A DNA stretch of 64,000 nucleotides, taken from contig NZ_QQZY01000001.1 of the NCBI RefSeq assembly GCF_003351045.1, positions 558,001-622,000 of the forward strand. The letters are read 5' to 3'. Shown here piece by piece: positions 49,313-58,655 of the stretch; position 1 is the first letter of the stretch, and every line of letters starts with the position of its first letter. Source of the stretch: Gaiella occulta. GTDB taxonomy: Bacteria > Actinomycetota > Thermoleophilia > Gaiellales > Gaiellaceae. Made by a program: the position numbers and the translations under genes. The notes below the pieces were generated by a model that saw nothing but the letters and a program-made list of their open reading frames with translations, searched no databases and was not told where the DNA came from.

Positions 49313-49999
49313 ATGAGAGCCCTGATCGTCGAAGACGACGTGAAAATGGCCGGATTGATCAGGCGCGGCCTGCTCGAGGAGGGATATGCGGCGGACGTGG
49401 CCGCGAGGGGTGAGGACGCGATCTGGATGGCGAGTGCCACCGAGTACGACGCGATCGTGCTCGACGTCATGCTGCCGGGCATCGACGGCTTCGAGGTCTG
49501 CCGCCGTCTCCGTCAGGCCGGCGTGTGGTCGCCCGTTCTGATGCTCACCGCACGGGACGCCGTCGAGGACAGGATCGCCGGCCTCGACACGGGCGCGGAC
49601 GACTACCTCACGAAGCCGTTCGCGTTCGCCGAGTTGCTCGCCCGCCTGCGGGCGCTCGCGCGGAGAGGGCCCGTCGAGCAGCCGCCCGTGATCGAGGTCG
49701 GTGACCTCAGGCTCGATCCTCGATCGCACCAGGTATGGCGCGGGGAGAAGGAGATCGACCTGTCGCAGAAGGAGTTCGCGCTGCTCGAGATACTGATGCG
49801 CCGGCCCGGCCAGGTGGTGTCTCGCTTCGACCTGCTCGAGCACGCGTGGGACTACAGCTACGAGAACCGCTCGAACATCATCGACGTCTACGTCCGCTAC
49901 CTGCGCGAGAAGATCGACCGGCCCTTCCGCGTGCGATCGATCGAGACGGTTCGCGGCGCGGGCTACCGGCTGCGCGCCGACGGCGGGCGCAGCGCCTGA
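49313..49999 (+). CDS. OmpR-family response regulator 2 (MprA/TcrA-like)
   Basis: The 228 residues start directly at the receiver domain (MRALIVEDD), with the phosphoacceptor in VLDVMLPGIDGFEV and lysine in YLTKPFAF. The C-terminal winged helix (LSQKEFALLEILMRRPGQVVS, NIIDVYVRYLREKI, SIETVRGAGYRL) is of the OmpR/PhoB type. The kinase gene begins 3 bases after its stop. It is the best candidate to bind the tandem 11-base boxes in this window, since one precedes its own gene. Confidence 0.92.
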   Translation: MRALIVEDDVKMAGLIRRGLLEEGYAADVAARGEDAIWMASATEYDAIVLDVMLPGIDGFEVCRRLRQAGVWSPVLMLTARDAVEDRIAGLDTGADDYLTKPFAFAELLARLRALARRGPVEQPPVIEVGDLRLDPRSHQVWRGEKEIDLSQKEFALLEILMRRPGQVVSRFDLLEHAWDYSYENRSNIIDVYVRYLREKIDRPFRVRSIETVRGAGYRLRADGGRSA

Positions 50000-50001
50000 G
50001 C

Positions 50002-51393
50002 ATGAGAGCGCTGTCTCGCCTGCCGATCAGGCTGCGCCTCACGCTGGCGTTCGCCGTCGTGATGGCGATCGTCCTCACCGCGACCGGCCTCTTCGTCTAC
50101 GTGCGCCTCCGCTCCGCGCTCGATCAGGCGCTCGACGCGAGCCTGCGATCGCGTGCCGACGATGTCGCCGCCCTCGTCCTGCAGTCGGACTCGGGCCTGC
50201 GTGAGGGCGACGTCGCCCCGCTGTCCGACCAGGGCGAGCGATTCGCGCAGGTCGTCGATCGACAGGGGCGCATCGTCGATGCGACGCGCAGGCTCGGAGG
50301 TACCCCGTTGCTGACCCCTGCCCAGCGCGCGCGCGCGCAGGCGCGACCGTCGCTCTTCGACATCGGCCCACGCGGACCTGTCGACAGCCCCTCGCGACTG
50401 CTGGCAACGCCGATCACGGCGCAGGATCGGCGCCTCGTCGTCATCGTGGGAGCCTCGTTGGAGGCGCGGGACGAGGCTCTCCGTGGGCTCGTGCGCCAGT
50501 TCGTGATCGGTGGGCCGGTCGCGCTCCTGCTGGCGTCGCTCGCCGGCTACGGGATCGCGGCCGCCGCGCTCGCTCCCGTCGAGTCGATGCGGTCGCGCGC
50601 GTCGCTCATCTCCGGCTCCGATCCGTCGGCGCGGCTGCCCGTGCCCGCCTCGGACGACGAGATCCGGCGTCTCGGAGAGACGCTGAACGCCATGCTCGAG
50701 CGCCTCGAGCAGACCATCCGGCGTGAGCGCACGTTCGTCGCCGACGCGAGCCACGAGCTGCGCACCCCGCTCGCGTCGCTGAAGACCGAGCTCGAGCTCG
50801 CCCTGCGGCGCACGCGCAGCGCCGACGAGATGCACGCGGCGCTGCACTCGGCGGCGGACGAGACGGACAGGCTGTGGCAGCTCGCAGAGGACATGCTGGT
50901 GCTGGCACGCTCGGATGACGGGCGCCTCCCGCTGCGCGTCCAGGCGGTGGACGCGGCCGACGTGCTCGAGGGCGTCGCGGCCCGGTTCGCGGACAGGGCC
51001 GCGCTCGCCGGGCGCACGGTCAGCGTCGACTCCCCTCGCCTCGCCGTCCGCGCCGACCCGTTGCGGCTCGAGCAGGCGCTCGGCAACCTGGTCGACAACG
51101 CGCTGCGCCACGGGCGCGGCACCGTGCGCCTGGCCGCGCGGCGCGTCGAGGATGCCGTCGAGCTGCACGTCGGCGACGACGGCCCCGGATTTCCGGCGGC
51201 CTATCTCCCGCGTGCGTTCGAGCGCTTCAGCCGGGCCAGCGAGGCGCGCGAGCGGGGCGGTGCCGGCCTCGGCCTCGCCATCGTGGAGGTCGTCGCGCGC
51301 GCGCACGGCGGAACCGCGCACGCGACCAACAACCCGCTCGGTGGCGCCGACGTCTGGATCGCGATTCCCGGCGACCGCGGCGTGACCGCGTGA
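50002..51393 (+). CDS. Sensor histidine kinase 2 (MprB-like)
   Basis: The 463 residues have two membrane helices (LTLAFAVVMAIVLTATGLFVYV and IGGPVALLLASLAGYGIAAAAL) enclosing an external sensor of ~130 residues. HAMP, HisKA box DASHELRTPLASL, LVDNALRHG, DDGPGFP and GGAGLGLAIVEVVARAHGG follow. It is a complete kinase for the adjacent regulator. Its stop overlaps the GTG of the next membrane protein gene. Confidence 0.92.
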   Translation: MRALSRLPIRLRLTLAFAVVMAIVLTATGLFVYVRLRSALDQALDASLRSRADDVAALVLQSDSGLREGDVAPLSDQGERFAQVVDRQGRIVDATRRLGGTPLLTPAQRARAQARPSLFDIGPRGPVDSPSRLLATPITAQDRRLVVIVGASLEARDEALRGLVRQFVIGGPVALLLASLAGYGIAAAALAPVESMRSRASLISGSDPSARLPVPASDDEIRRLGETLNAMLERLEQTIRRERTFVADASHELRTPLASLKTELELALRRTRSADEMHAALHSAADETDRLWQLAEDMLVLARSDDGRLPLRVQAVDAADVLEGVAARFADRAALAGRTVSVDSPRLAVRADPLRLEQALGNLVDNALRHGRGTVRLAARRVEDAVELHVGDDGPGFPAAYLPRAFERFSRASEARERGGAGLGLAIVEVVARAHGGTAHATNNPLGGADVWIAIPGDRGVTA

Positions 51394-52391
51394 ACGACAG
51401 GTCCCGAAGACCCGAGGCGCCGCGTTCGGCGCGGACGGGCCTTGCCGACGCCGCTGTCGTGTGGGCCGTCATGCTCGCGGTCGGCGTCGAGGTGCTCGTG
51501 ACGTACACGCGCATCCCCGTGCGCGAGCTCTACCACGTCCGCAGCGGCGGGATCGCGGCAGGCGCGGGGCGGACGCTCGCGTTCGTGGGCTTCCCCGTCG
51601 GGCTCGCCGCCGCTGCCATCCTCGCGATCGTCGCAGACCGGGCCGGCCGCAGGGCGACGGCGTTCGCCGCCGCCGCGGGCGCGGCGCTGGCCGTCGCGAT
51701 CGTCTGGCCGGGCGCCCTCGACGAGAGCGGGCTCGACACGCCCCCGGCGAGGGCGCTCGCGGCGCTCGGAGTGGCGCTGACGCTCGGGCTGACGATCGTC
51801 GCCGCCGCGCGCGGAGGGCTCGGGCCGCTCGGGCGCGAGCCGGGAGACAGGGTGCGCCTGGCCGGCGCGGCGGCGCTCGTCGTCGTCGCCCTGCCGTGGC
51901 TGGCGGCCGATCTCGGCCTCGCGCTCGACCGCGTGCCGGTGCTCGGCTGGATCTTCCAGACCGATGTCCTCGCGCGGCAGCCGGGTCGGCCGGGCCTCCA
52001 TCCGGCGGTGCACGACGGCCATCACCACGGCATGGACGGCGTCCTGCTGGCGCTTTCCGCCCTTCTGCTGTCGCGGGCCGTCCCGCACCTGCGGCACCGG
52101 CGGCTCAGGGCCTGCCTCGGCGTGTATCTCGCCTTCCTGCTCGTCTACGGGACCGCGAACGCCGTCCAGGACGCATGGCTCGAGCAGGTCGTGAAGCGCG
52201 GCTGGTCGACGACGGAGCTGCCGATGATGCTCGTGCCCTCGGCACGGCCCGCCTGGATCGTCATCGTCGTGCTCACCTCCGCCGTGGTCGCCGCAGGCTC
52301 GCGCCTGCCTGCGTCAGCGCCGTCCGCGGCACGGCTATCGTCTGCGGACTGCGTGCCGCCGCGTGGACGACGCTCCTCATCTCACCTGTGA
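51390..52391 (+). CDS. Polytopic membrane protein with a histidine-rich loop, function unknown
   Basis: The 333 residues have about eight hydrophobic helices and a loop HPAVHDGHHHGMDG near residue 210 that could bind a metal. I do not recognise the family. The GTG at 51390 overlaps the histidine kinase stop, so it belongs to the two-component operon and may be an auxiliary sensor or a target. Confidence 0.7.
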   Translation: MNDRSRRPEAPRSARTGLADAAVVWAVMLAVGVEVLVTYTRIPVRELYHVRSGGIAAGAGRTLAFVGFPVGLAAAAILAIVADRAGRRATAFAAAAGAALAVAIVWPGALDESGLDTPPARALAALGVALTLGLTIVAAARGGLGPLGREPGDRVRLAGAAALVVVALPWLAADLGLALDRVPVLGWIFQTDVLARQPGRPGLHPAVHDGHHHGMDGVLLALSALLLSRAVPHLRHRRLRACLGVYLAFLLVYGTANAVQDAWLEQVVKRGWSTTELPMMLVPSARPAWIVIVVLTSAVVAAGSRLPASAPSAARLSSADCVPPRGRRSSSHL

Positions 52392-52407
52392 TCCGGATTT
52401 GACGCCG

Positions 52408-53967
52408 GTGGTGGACGCTCGCGGGCGCTCCTGGCCTCCGATGCTCGTCGCGGTCACGGTCGCGGCGGCAGCCCTCCTGCTGGCGCCGGCGGCGCGGTCG
52501 TCGCGTGTGGCCGTCGTCGTCGTGCCGCCCGCCGCCGTCTCGTCCCACGCGGCCGGCGGCGCGGTCGGGCTCCTCGTGCCGGCTGCGGGCGCAACAGTCA
52601 CCCGTGCGGGTGCCGTGCGGTCGCTCGTCACGGGGCGCAGCTTCTCGTCGTTCGCGGGTGATACCGGCGAAGCGCCGCGTATCCGCCTGTCGTCAGCGCC
52701 GAGCGAGGTCACGATCTACGTCTCGCTCCCTCCGCCCGGACGGCACCACAACGTCGTTCGCTATCCGCTGGCGATCGTCGGGGGCGGTTACCGCGGCATC
52801 CTGGTCTCGCGCTCGACCCGTATCGACGGGCTCGTGTCGATCGCCGACATCGCGCCGACGGCGCTCGCCCTCGCGCGCGGCACTCCGCCGCCGATCGCAT
52901 TCCGGATGTCGGGGACGGCTGCCGAGGTCGCCGCCCTCGACCGCCGCATGACGCGCGCGCACGATTCCCGCGGGCCGGCGACGGTGGCGCTGGCCATGGT
53001 GCTCGGTGCCCTGGCGGCGGCGGCGATCGTCACCCGCTCGCCTGCGATCTCGCGGGCGGCGCTCCTCGCGGCGCCGGCGGCGATCTCCGTCGCGCTCCTG
53101 CTCTCCTTCGCGGCTGTCCGGGCTCCGGCGGCGGTGGGGCTGCTCATCGCCGCGGGCGGCGGGGCGGCGGCGCTTGCAGGCGCCTGCTCGGAGCGTCTCT
53201 TCGCACCGCTGATCGCGCTCTTCCTCGCCGCCTTCCTCGCGCTGCTGGCGTCGGCGCCCGAGACGAACGCGCTCGCCGCGATCGGCCCGCATCCCGACGG
53301 CGGCGTGCGGTTCTACGGTGTCACGAACCAGGTCGAGACGCTCCTGCTGGCCCCCGCGCTCGCGGCTGCCGCGGTATCGCGACGATGGTTCGTCTGCATC
53401 GGCCTGCTCGGGCTCGTGACCGTCGGCTGGAGCCGTGCGGGCGCCGACGGCGGCGGCGTCCTCGTCCTTCTCGCGGCGCTGGCGGTGCCCGCGACGCGGC
53501 AGCGCCGAACGTCCGTGAGCGGCGCTCGCGTCGCCCTCGCGGCGGTCGCCGGAGGCGCCGCGGCGGCCGCCCTCGTCGCCGTCGATGCGCTGTCTGGTGG
53601 ATCGAGCCACGTCACGCGTGCCCTCGCCGCCGGCCCATCGACGCTGCTGGACGACTTCTGGCGGCGCTTGCACGTGACGTGGGGCGGCGCTACGGCCTCC
53701 TGGCACGCGGCGCTCCTCTGCGCGCTCGGGATCGCGGCGCTCGCCGTGCTCGCCACCCGGTCTCCGCTCTCGGCGCCGGTGGCCGCCGTCGTCGCGGGTC
53801 TTGCCGTCTCGCTCGTCGTCAACGATTCGCCGGTCGACGAGCTCGTGTGGGGCGCGCTCGGCTGCGCCGCTCTCTGGGCCCATGAGAGATCGTGCCGCCC
53901 TACGTCGCGCAGCTGCGGACGGGACGTCCGGCGAGCGTCGCCAGCGCCGGTGCCGCGCCGAGCATGA
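52408..53967 (+). CDS. Polytopic membrane protein with an N-terminal extracytoplasmic domain, function unknown
   Basis: The 519 residues start with an anchor helix (MLVAVTVAAAALLLAPAA). An external region of ~140 residues contains YPLAIVGGGYRGILVSRSTRIDGLVSIADIAPTALAL (shown in part), which resembles the end of alkaline-phosphatase-fold domains. About nine helices follow. The start is uncertain: GTG 52408, TTG 52399 and GTG 52363 are all in frame. Its last 68 bases overlap the convergent gene ending at 53900. It may be a truncated relative of phosphodiesterase-linked membrane proteins. Confidence 0.65.
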   Translation: MVDARGRSWPPMLVAVTVAAAALLLAPAARSSRVAVVVVPPAAVSSHAAGGAVGLLVPAAGATVTRAGAVRSLVTGRSFSSFAGDTGEAPRIRLSSAPSEVTIYVSLPPPGRHHNVVRYPLAIVGGGYRGILVSRSTRIDGLVSIADIAPTALALARGTPPPIAFRMSGTAAEVAALDRRMTRAHDSRGPATVALAMVLGALAAAAIVTRSPAISRAALLAAPAAISVALLLSFAAVRAPAAVGLLIAAGGGAAALAGACSERLFAPLIALFLAAFLALLASAPETNALAAIGPHPDGGVRFYGVTNQVETLLLAPALAAAAVSRRWFVCIGLLGLVTVGWSRAGADGGGVLVLLAALAVPATRQRRTSVSGARVALAAVAGGAAAAALVAVDALSGGSSHVTRALAAGPSTLLDDFWRRLHVTWGGATASWHAALLCALGIAALAVLATRSPLSAPVAAVVAGLAVSLVVNDSPVDELVWGALGCAALWAHERSCRPTSRSCGRDVRRASPAPVPRRA

Positions 53968-55528
53968 AGCGCATCGTGACGGTGCCGGCGCGCGGCGCGT
54001 CGAGAACGGTCATCCCGTCGCTCCCGCGCTCGATGCAGCCGCGCGAGACACGCCAGTACGGCGACCAGCTCGTCGCGATGCGGTAGCGGCCGCGGCGGCC
54101 CACCGAAAAGGTCAGGCGCGTGTGGTCGAAGCGGAGAACGTGCGCGGCGCCGGGCCCGGTGACGAGCTCCCGCGGCGACGGGACGGCGTACACGGTGATG
54201 TGGGCGGAGCGGAAGACCGGGCGCAGGCCCGAGCGGCCGCCGGCAAGGAGCCGTGCCTCGCCCTTGGCGCTGTAGTCGAGCGGAGCGTCGGGCAGAACGA
54301 CGTAGCGGACGGCCATCCGCCGCAGCCAGCCGACGTAGGAGCGGGGCCCGAGCTCGTCGTCGTAGAGCACGCTGTTGCGCGGGAAGTCCTCCTGCCGGAA
54401 CCAGCCGCGGGTGATGGGGATGCCCGCCGCGGGGAGGTAGGCGGCTGCCCAGTGCCCGGCCGTGTCGACGACCTCGACGCGGTACGACGGATCGAGGTTC
54501 GTCTGGAGGAAGGCGACGGCAGGAGTCCAGTAGCGGGCATCCGCGGCGGGGTCGGAAGCTCCCTTGGCGTAGCTTGCCGCCAGCGGCGCGACGTTCCACG
54601 ACAGCGCGAGCACGAAGGCGACGGCAGCGAGCGGGAAGGGACGCCAGCGGCGCAGAGACAGCGTGAGGATCGCAAGCGGGACGGCGGCAAATCGAAGGCG
54701 GGCGATGTTCTCGCCCAGGCTCGACGGGACGAGGAAGGCCGCGATCAGGACGGGCAGGTAGACCACGTAGATCCAGCGCAGGACGCGAGCCGCGGGCACG
54801 CGCCAGGTCAGAGCCATGCCGAGGAGGCAGAAGGCGCAGGCAGCGGCGAGCTCCTCGATCGAGAACGGGAAGCGACCGCCTCCCGGGAACACGCGCCAGA
54901 GGACGAGCTCGACGACCCCGATCGCGGAGACGGTGACGGCGGGAAGGACGAGGTCGTCGCGCTTGGGCGCCCGCGCGAGCGCGACGGCCGCGAGCAGCAC
55001 GACGAGCAGGATGAACGCCACCGGGCTCGCGGCGAAGCAGAGGGCGGTGAGCAGGGCGAACCGCACCCGGGCGCGCGACTGCAGCGACCACAGGGCGAGC
55101 AGGGCGAGCGCGGCGCCGAGCGCGAAGGGGAACGCCCCCGACAGCACGACGCCCGCCCAGACCACTGCGAACGACCGGTTCGACCAGCGGGATGCAGGGC
55201 CCCATTCCCGTGCCGCGACGACCGTGAAGGCGAGAGCCGCCGTGGCGATGCTCGCCACCGCGAGGAGGCGGATCCCGAGCAGCGCGGCGGCGGGGTAGTA
55301 GAGAAGGCTGTAGGTGACGAAGCTGTAGCGCCCCTCGTACCAGAAGTTGTTCCAGAGCTCGAAGCCGTGCTTCTGGTAGAGCGCGGCCTGATACACGTGC
55401 GCGGCGACGTCGCTTCCGGGTGGCCCGAGCCAGGCGAGGGCCGCCGCCACCGCCGCGGCGAGCCCGGATGCGACGAGCGCTTCGCGCGCGAGCGGATGCG
55501 TGCTGGCTGGGGGTGCGAGGGATGTCAT
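53900..55528 (-). CDS. Polytopic GT-C-like membrane protein, function unknown
   Basis: The 542 residues have about ten helices in the first ~370 residues, with an early loop (AHVYQAALYQKHGFELWNNFWYEGRYSF, partly shown) of the sort that carries catalytic acids in membrane glycosyltransferases. A soluble C-terminal domain of ~170 residues follows. It is probably an outer-face sugar or lipid transferase. The ATG at 55528 has no clear ribosome site. The 3' end is antisense to the end of the previous gene over 68 bases. Confidence 0.72.
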   Translation of the reverse strand: MTSLAPPASTHPLAREALVASGLAAAVAAALAWLGPPGSDVAAHVYQAALYQKHGFELWNNFWYEGRYSFVTYSLLYYPAAALLGIRLLAVASIATAALAFTVVAAREWGPASRWSNRSFAVVWAGVVLSGAFPFALGAALALLALWSLQSRARVRFALLTALCFAASPVAFILLVVLLAAVALARAPKRDDLVLPAVTVSAIGVVELVLWRVFPGGGRFPFSIEELAAACAFCLLGMALTWRVPAARVLRWIYVVYLPVLIAAFLVPSSLGENIARLRFAAVPLAILTLSLRRWRPFPLAAVAFVLALSWNVAPLAASYAKGASDPAADARYWTPAVAFLQTNLDPSYRVEVVDTAGHWAAAYLPAAGIPITRGWFRQEDFPRNSVLYDDELGPRSYVGWLRRMAVRYVVLPDAPLDYSAKGEARLLAGGRSGLRPVFRSAHITVYAVPSPRELVTGPGAAHVLRFDHTRLTFSVGRRGRYRIATSWSPYWRVSRGCIERGSDGMTVLDAPRAGTVTMRFMLGAAPALATLAGRPVRSCAT

Positions 55529-55608
55529 CGACGCTGCCGGCGACTGCTGCAGGCTCGTTGCTCGCGGGCCTGCCCAGGCGATGGTAGTGCGTCTTGCATC
55601 GCGCGGCA

Positions 55609-56436
55609 CTAGCGCAGGAGCCGTGACAGCCGCCGGTCCTTCAGCTCCCTGCCTCCGGTCTGGCAGGTCGGACAGTAGGTGATCGTGTGCTCCTCGAAGT
55701 CGACCCGGCGCAGCGTGTCGTCGCCGCGCGGGCAGGCCTCGCCGAAGCGGCCGTGCACCCGGTAGACGTCGGCGTCGCCCTTGCCCGTCAGGCGCAGCGC
55801 GAGCGCGCGCTCGAGGTCGTCGTCGATCGCCGCTGCGAGCCGCGCCACCTCCTCGTGCGACAGGTCGACGGAGAGCTTGAAGGGGGAAAGCCGGGCCAGC
55901 CAGAGGATCTCGTTCGCGTGGGCGCGGCCGATCCCGGCGAGCGCGCGCTGGTCGCGCAGCAGCGGGTGCAGCTGCCGGCGCTCGCGCCGCAGCACGGCGC
56001 CGAGACGCCCGGCGCCGATGCCGAGCGCGTCCGGCCCGAGGTGCGCGAGCTCCGCCTCGAGCCCGGCGCCTGTGAGCAGCCACACCCCCGCCCGCTTCTT
56101 CTTACCCGCCTCGGTGAGCACGAGCTCGCCTCCGTCGGCGAAGCGCAGCCGGAAGGCCGGCGTCTTCGGCGTCTTCGCGCCGGGTGGGTGATAGCGCAGC
56201 CGCCCGGCGCTCATCAGGTGGACGCGGAGCCAGAGCGCTCCGTCCTCGCTCGGGAAGAGCAGATTCTTGCCGCGCCGCTGCGCCCCGCGCAGCCGCCGGC
56301 CTGCGAGCGCGGCGAGCGGAGGGTCGAATGTCTTCAGCGTCGCGACGTGTGCGGGCCCCGCCCTCTCGACGGGCGCGCGTGCGACGAGCGGGTCGAGCTC
56401 CCGCACCCACGCTTCCACTTCCGGCAGCTCCGGCAT
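55609..56436 (-). CDS. Formamidopyrimidine-DNA glycosylase family protein (Fpg/Nei-like)
   Basis: The 275 residues have the catalytic N-terminus PELPEVEAW (Pro and Glu after Met), the H2TH region (LAGIGRAHANEILWLARLSP) and a C-terminal zinc-finger-like end. The finger has Cys235, Cys255 and Cys258, but the second ligand position holds Gly238 (CPRGDD in place of CPxC). The usual RTTY-like loop reads HTITYCPTCQ. It excises oxidised bases and nicks the strand. It is divergent from the asparaginase gene over 20 bases. Confidence 0.88.
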   Translation of the reverse strand: MPELPEVEAWVRELDPLVARAPVERAGPAHVATLKTFDPPLAALAGRRLRGAQRRGKNLLFPSEDGALWLRVHLMSAGRLRYHPPGAKTPKTPAFRLRFADGGELVLTEAGKKKRAGVWLLTGAGLEAELAHLGPDALGIGAGRLGAVLRRERRQLHPLLRDQRALAGIGRAHANEILWLARLSPFKLSVDLSHEEVARLAAAIDDDLERALALRLTGKGDADVYRVHGRFGEACPRGDDTLRRVDFEEHTITYCPTCQTGGRELKDRRLSRLLR

Positions 56437-56442
56437 CGGACG

Positions 56443-56448
56443 TAGTCT
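56443..56448 (+). promoter_or_regulatory. -10 element of leaderless asparaginase gene
   Basis: TAGTCT ends 8 bases before the ATG at 56457 and lies in the 20-base space shared with the divergent glycosylase gene. Confidence 0.45.
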
Positions 56449-56456
56449 CCCTGCGA

Positions 56457-57335
56457 ATGGCCGACCCGATCAGCGTAGTGGCCACGCGCGGCGACGTCGT
56501 CGAGGCCCGCCATCGCGTGCACGCCGTGGCCGTCCGGAACGGGCAGGTCGTGGCGTCGGCGGGCGACCCGCACCTGCTGACGTTCCTGCGCTCGTCCGCG
56601 AAGCCGATCCAGGCGCTGCCGCTCGTCCGCGCCCGGCCCGACCTGGACGATGCCGAGATCGCTATCGCCTGCGCCTCGCACCTCGCGCGGCCCGAGCAGC
56701 TCGCGGCGGTGCGCCGCCTGCTCGCCGCCGCTCCCGCCGCGGAGGACGAGCTCGAGACCGGGCCCGAGCCGACGCCGATCGAGCACAACTGCTCTGGCAA
56801 GCACGCGGGCTTCCTCGCGCTCTGCCGCGCCCGCGACTGGCCGAGCGCGGGGTACCGCCTGCCCGCTCATCCGCTGCAGCGGGCGCTGCTGGAGGAGGTC
56901 GCCGCCGCGGCGCAGGTCGACCCGGCGTCGATCCCGACGGGCACCGACGGCTGCGGCGTCGTCACCTTCGCGTTGCCGCTCGACCGCTGCGCCCATCTGT
57001 TCTCGCGGCTTCCGCAGCTGGACGGGGGCGAGCGCGTGATACGCGCGATGCGGGCACACCCTGCGCTGCTGCGGGGCCCCGGCGCCGCCGACGCGATGGT
57101 GATCTCGTCCCTCGACGGATGGGTCGCAAAGGGCGGGGCGGAGGGGCTCTTCTGCGCGGCCTCCGCGGACGGCCTCGGGGTGGCGCTGAAGGTGGAGGAC
57201 GGCGCCTTCCGGGCGATCCGGCCGGCGCTCGCCGCGTTCCTCGCGCGGCTTGGTGTCGACAGCGGCGACATCGGCGTCGTCAGTCTCGAGAACAGCCACG
57301 GGGAGCGGGTGGGGGGCCTCGAGACACGTTCCTGA
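56457..57335 (+). CDS. L-asparaginase II family protein
   Basis: The 292 residues match the bacterial asparaginase II family distinct from the E. coli AnsB fold: FLRSSAKPIQALPLV near residue 43, CASHLARPEQ, EHNCSGKHAGFLALC near residue 102, and GTDGCGVVTFALPL. It hydrolyses asparagine to aspartate and ammonia in the cytosol. No signal peptide is visible. The ATG at 56457 is probably leaderless. Confidence 0.9.
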   Translation: MADPISVVATRGDVVEARHRVHAVAVRNGQVVASAGDPHLLTFLRSSAKPIQALPLVRARPDLDDAEIAIACASHLARPEQLAAVRRLLAAAPAAEDELETGPEPTPIEHNCSGKHAGFLALCRARDWPSAGYRLPAHPLQRALLEEVAAAAQVDPASIPTGTDGCGVVTFALPLDRCAHLFSRLPQLDGGERVIRAMRAHPALLRGPGAADAMVISSLDGWVAKGGAEGLFCAASADGLGVALKVEDGAFRAIRPALAAFLARLGVDSGDIGVVSLENSHGERVGGLETRS

Positions 57336-57343
57336 GATCCGTG

Positions 57344-57372
57344 TTCACAAAGGCCGATGTCGCGTATAGGAT
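57344..57372 (+). promoter_or_regulatory. Promoter of the primary sigma factor gene
   Basis: TTCACA (57344-57349) and TAGGAT (57367-57372) are separated by 17 bases. The leader of about 100 bases holds a small GGCCGG/CCGGCC hairpin (57393-57414) and a GAGGAGA site 11 bases before the ATG. Unlike many neighbours, this gene is led. Confidence 0.6.
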
Positions 57373-57479
57373 TCGGCGCCTGCAAGGGGTTGGGCCGGTC
57401 AGGGGAGTCCGGCCTCAGGGTTCATACGCACGGTTCGCAGGGCAGTCTTCGTCAACCTACGAGGAGAAAGCCGAGGTCC

Positions 57480-58577
57480 ATGCTCTCCGTCGAGATCGCT
57501 CTTCCAGACGTCGAGGAACTCCACAAGCTCGTCGAGCAGGGGCAGGAGAAGGGGTTCCTCACCTACGACGAGATCGTCAGCGCCGTCGAGGACGTGGAGC
57601 TGACGAAGGAGCAGTTGGAGGACTTCACGACCTATCTGATCGACCACTCGATCGAGCTCGTCGAGGGCGAGCAGCACAAGCGTCTGCCGCACGAGCCCGC
57701 GCCGGTGGAGGACGAGAAGGCGACCGCGCCGAAGCTCGACCTCACGGTCGAGCCGTCGCTCGACTCGCTGCGGCTCTACCTGCGTGAGATCGGCAAGGTG
57801 CCGCTGCTCACCGCCGACCAGGAGGTCTCGCTCGCGAAGCGGATCGAGCGCGGCGACATGGCCGCCAAGCAGCACATGACCGAGGCCAACCTGCGCCTCG
57901 TCGTGTCGATCGCCAAGGGCTATCTCGGCCGCGGGCTGTCGTTCCTCGATCTCATCCAGGAGGGCTCGCTGGGGCTCATCCGCGCCGTCGAGAAGTTCGA
58001 CTACCGCAAGGGGTACAAGTTCTCCACCTACGCGACCTGGTGGATCCGGCAGGCGGTGACCCGTGCGATCGCCGACAAGGCGCGCACGATCCGCATCCCG
58101 GTGCACATGGTCGAGAAGCTGAACAAGGTCGTGCACATCGAGCGGCAGCTCGTCCAGCGCCTCGGCCGCGAGCCGAAGCCGGAGGAGATCGCCGAGGAGC
58201 TCGACATGACGACGGACGAGGTGCGCGAGATCCTGCGCATGGCGCAGCTGCCGGTCTCGCTCGAGAAGCCGATCGGCGAGGAGGAGGACTCCTCGCTCGG
58301 CGACTTCGTGCCGGACGAGCAGGCCGAGTCGCCGTTCGACACGGCGTCGTTGTCGCTGCGGCGGGAGGACATCGAGCTGGCGCTCGCGTCGCTGCCCGAG
58401 CGGGAGCGGAAGGTGATCGAGCTCCGCTTCGGCCTCTGCGGCACGCAGCCGTGCACGCTCGAGGAGGTGGGCCGTGCCTTCGGCGTCACGCGCGAGCGCA
58501 TCCGGCAGATCGAGAACAACACGCTCAAGAAGCTCGAAGGCCTGCCCGAGGCGCAGGCGCTGCGGGACTGCATGTAG
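57480..58577 (+). CDS. rpoD: Primary RNA polymerase sigma factor (RpoD/SigA)
   Basis: The 365 residues contain a short region 1.1 ([25 protein letters not shown]), region 1.2 ([22 protein letters not shown]), region 2 with [26 protein letters not shown] and [14 protein letters not shown], region 3, and region 4 ending [19 protein letters not shown]. It directs polymerase to housekeeping promoters. The insertion between regions 1.2 and 2 seen in proteobacterial RpoD is absent. A terminator follows. Confidence 0.96.
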   Translation: MLSVEIALPDVEELHKLVEQGQEKGFLTYDEIVSAVEDVELTKEQLEDFTTYLIDHSIELVEGEQHKRLPHEPAPVEDEKATAPKLDLTVEPSLDSLRLYLREIGKVPLLTADQEVSLAKRIERGDMAAKQHMTEANLRLVVSIAKGYLGRGLSFLDLIQEGSLGLIRAVEKFDYRKGYKFSTYATWWIRQAVTRAIADKARTIRIPVHMVEKLNKVVHIERQLVQRLGREPKPEEIAEELDMTTDEVREILRMAQLPVSLEKPIGEEEDSSLGDFVPDEQAESPFDTASLSLRREDIELALASLPERERKVIELRFGLCGTQPCTLEEVGRAFGVTRERIRQIENNTLKKLEGLPEAQALRDCM

Positions 58578-58594
58578 CGATCGGGTGCGGCGCC

Positions 58595-58621
58595 GGGGTG
58601 TCTCCGCCGGAGAGACACCCC
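58595..58621 (+). terminator. Terminator hairpin after rpoD
   Basis: GGGGTGTCTC (58595-58604) and GAGACACCCC (58612-58621) form a 10-base perfect stem with a 7-base loop, 18 bases after the stop. It lies between convergent genes and could serve both. Confidence 0.75.
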
Positions 58622-58655
58622 CGTCCCGGCCTCGCATCCGCGCCGTCCGCCCCGC

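Noticed and set aside
52388-52402. A 4-codon GTG frame overlapping the end of the histidine-rich membrane protein gene
   Set aside because: It resembles the mini-ORF relays but has no box or -10 in front; too short to distinguish from chance.
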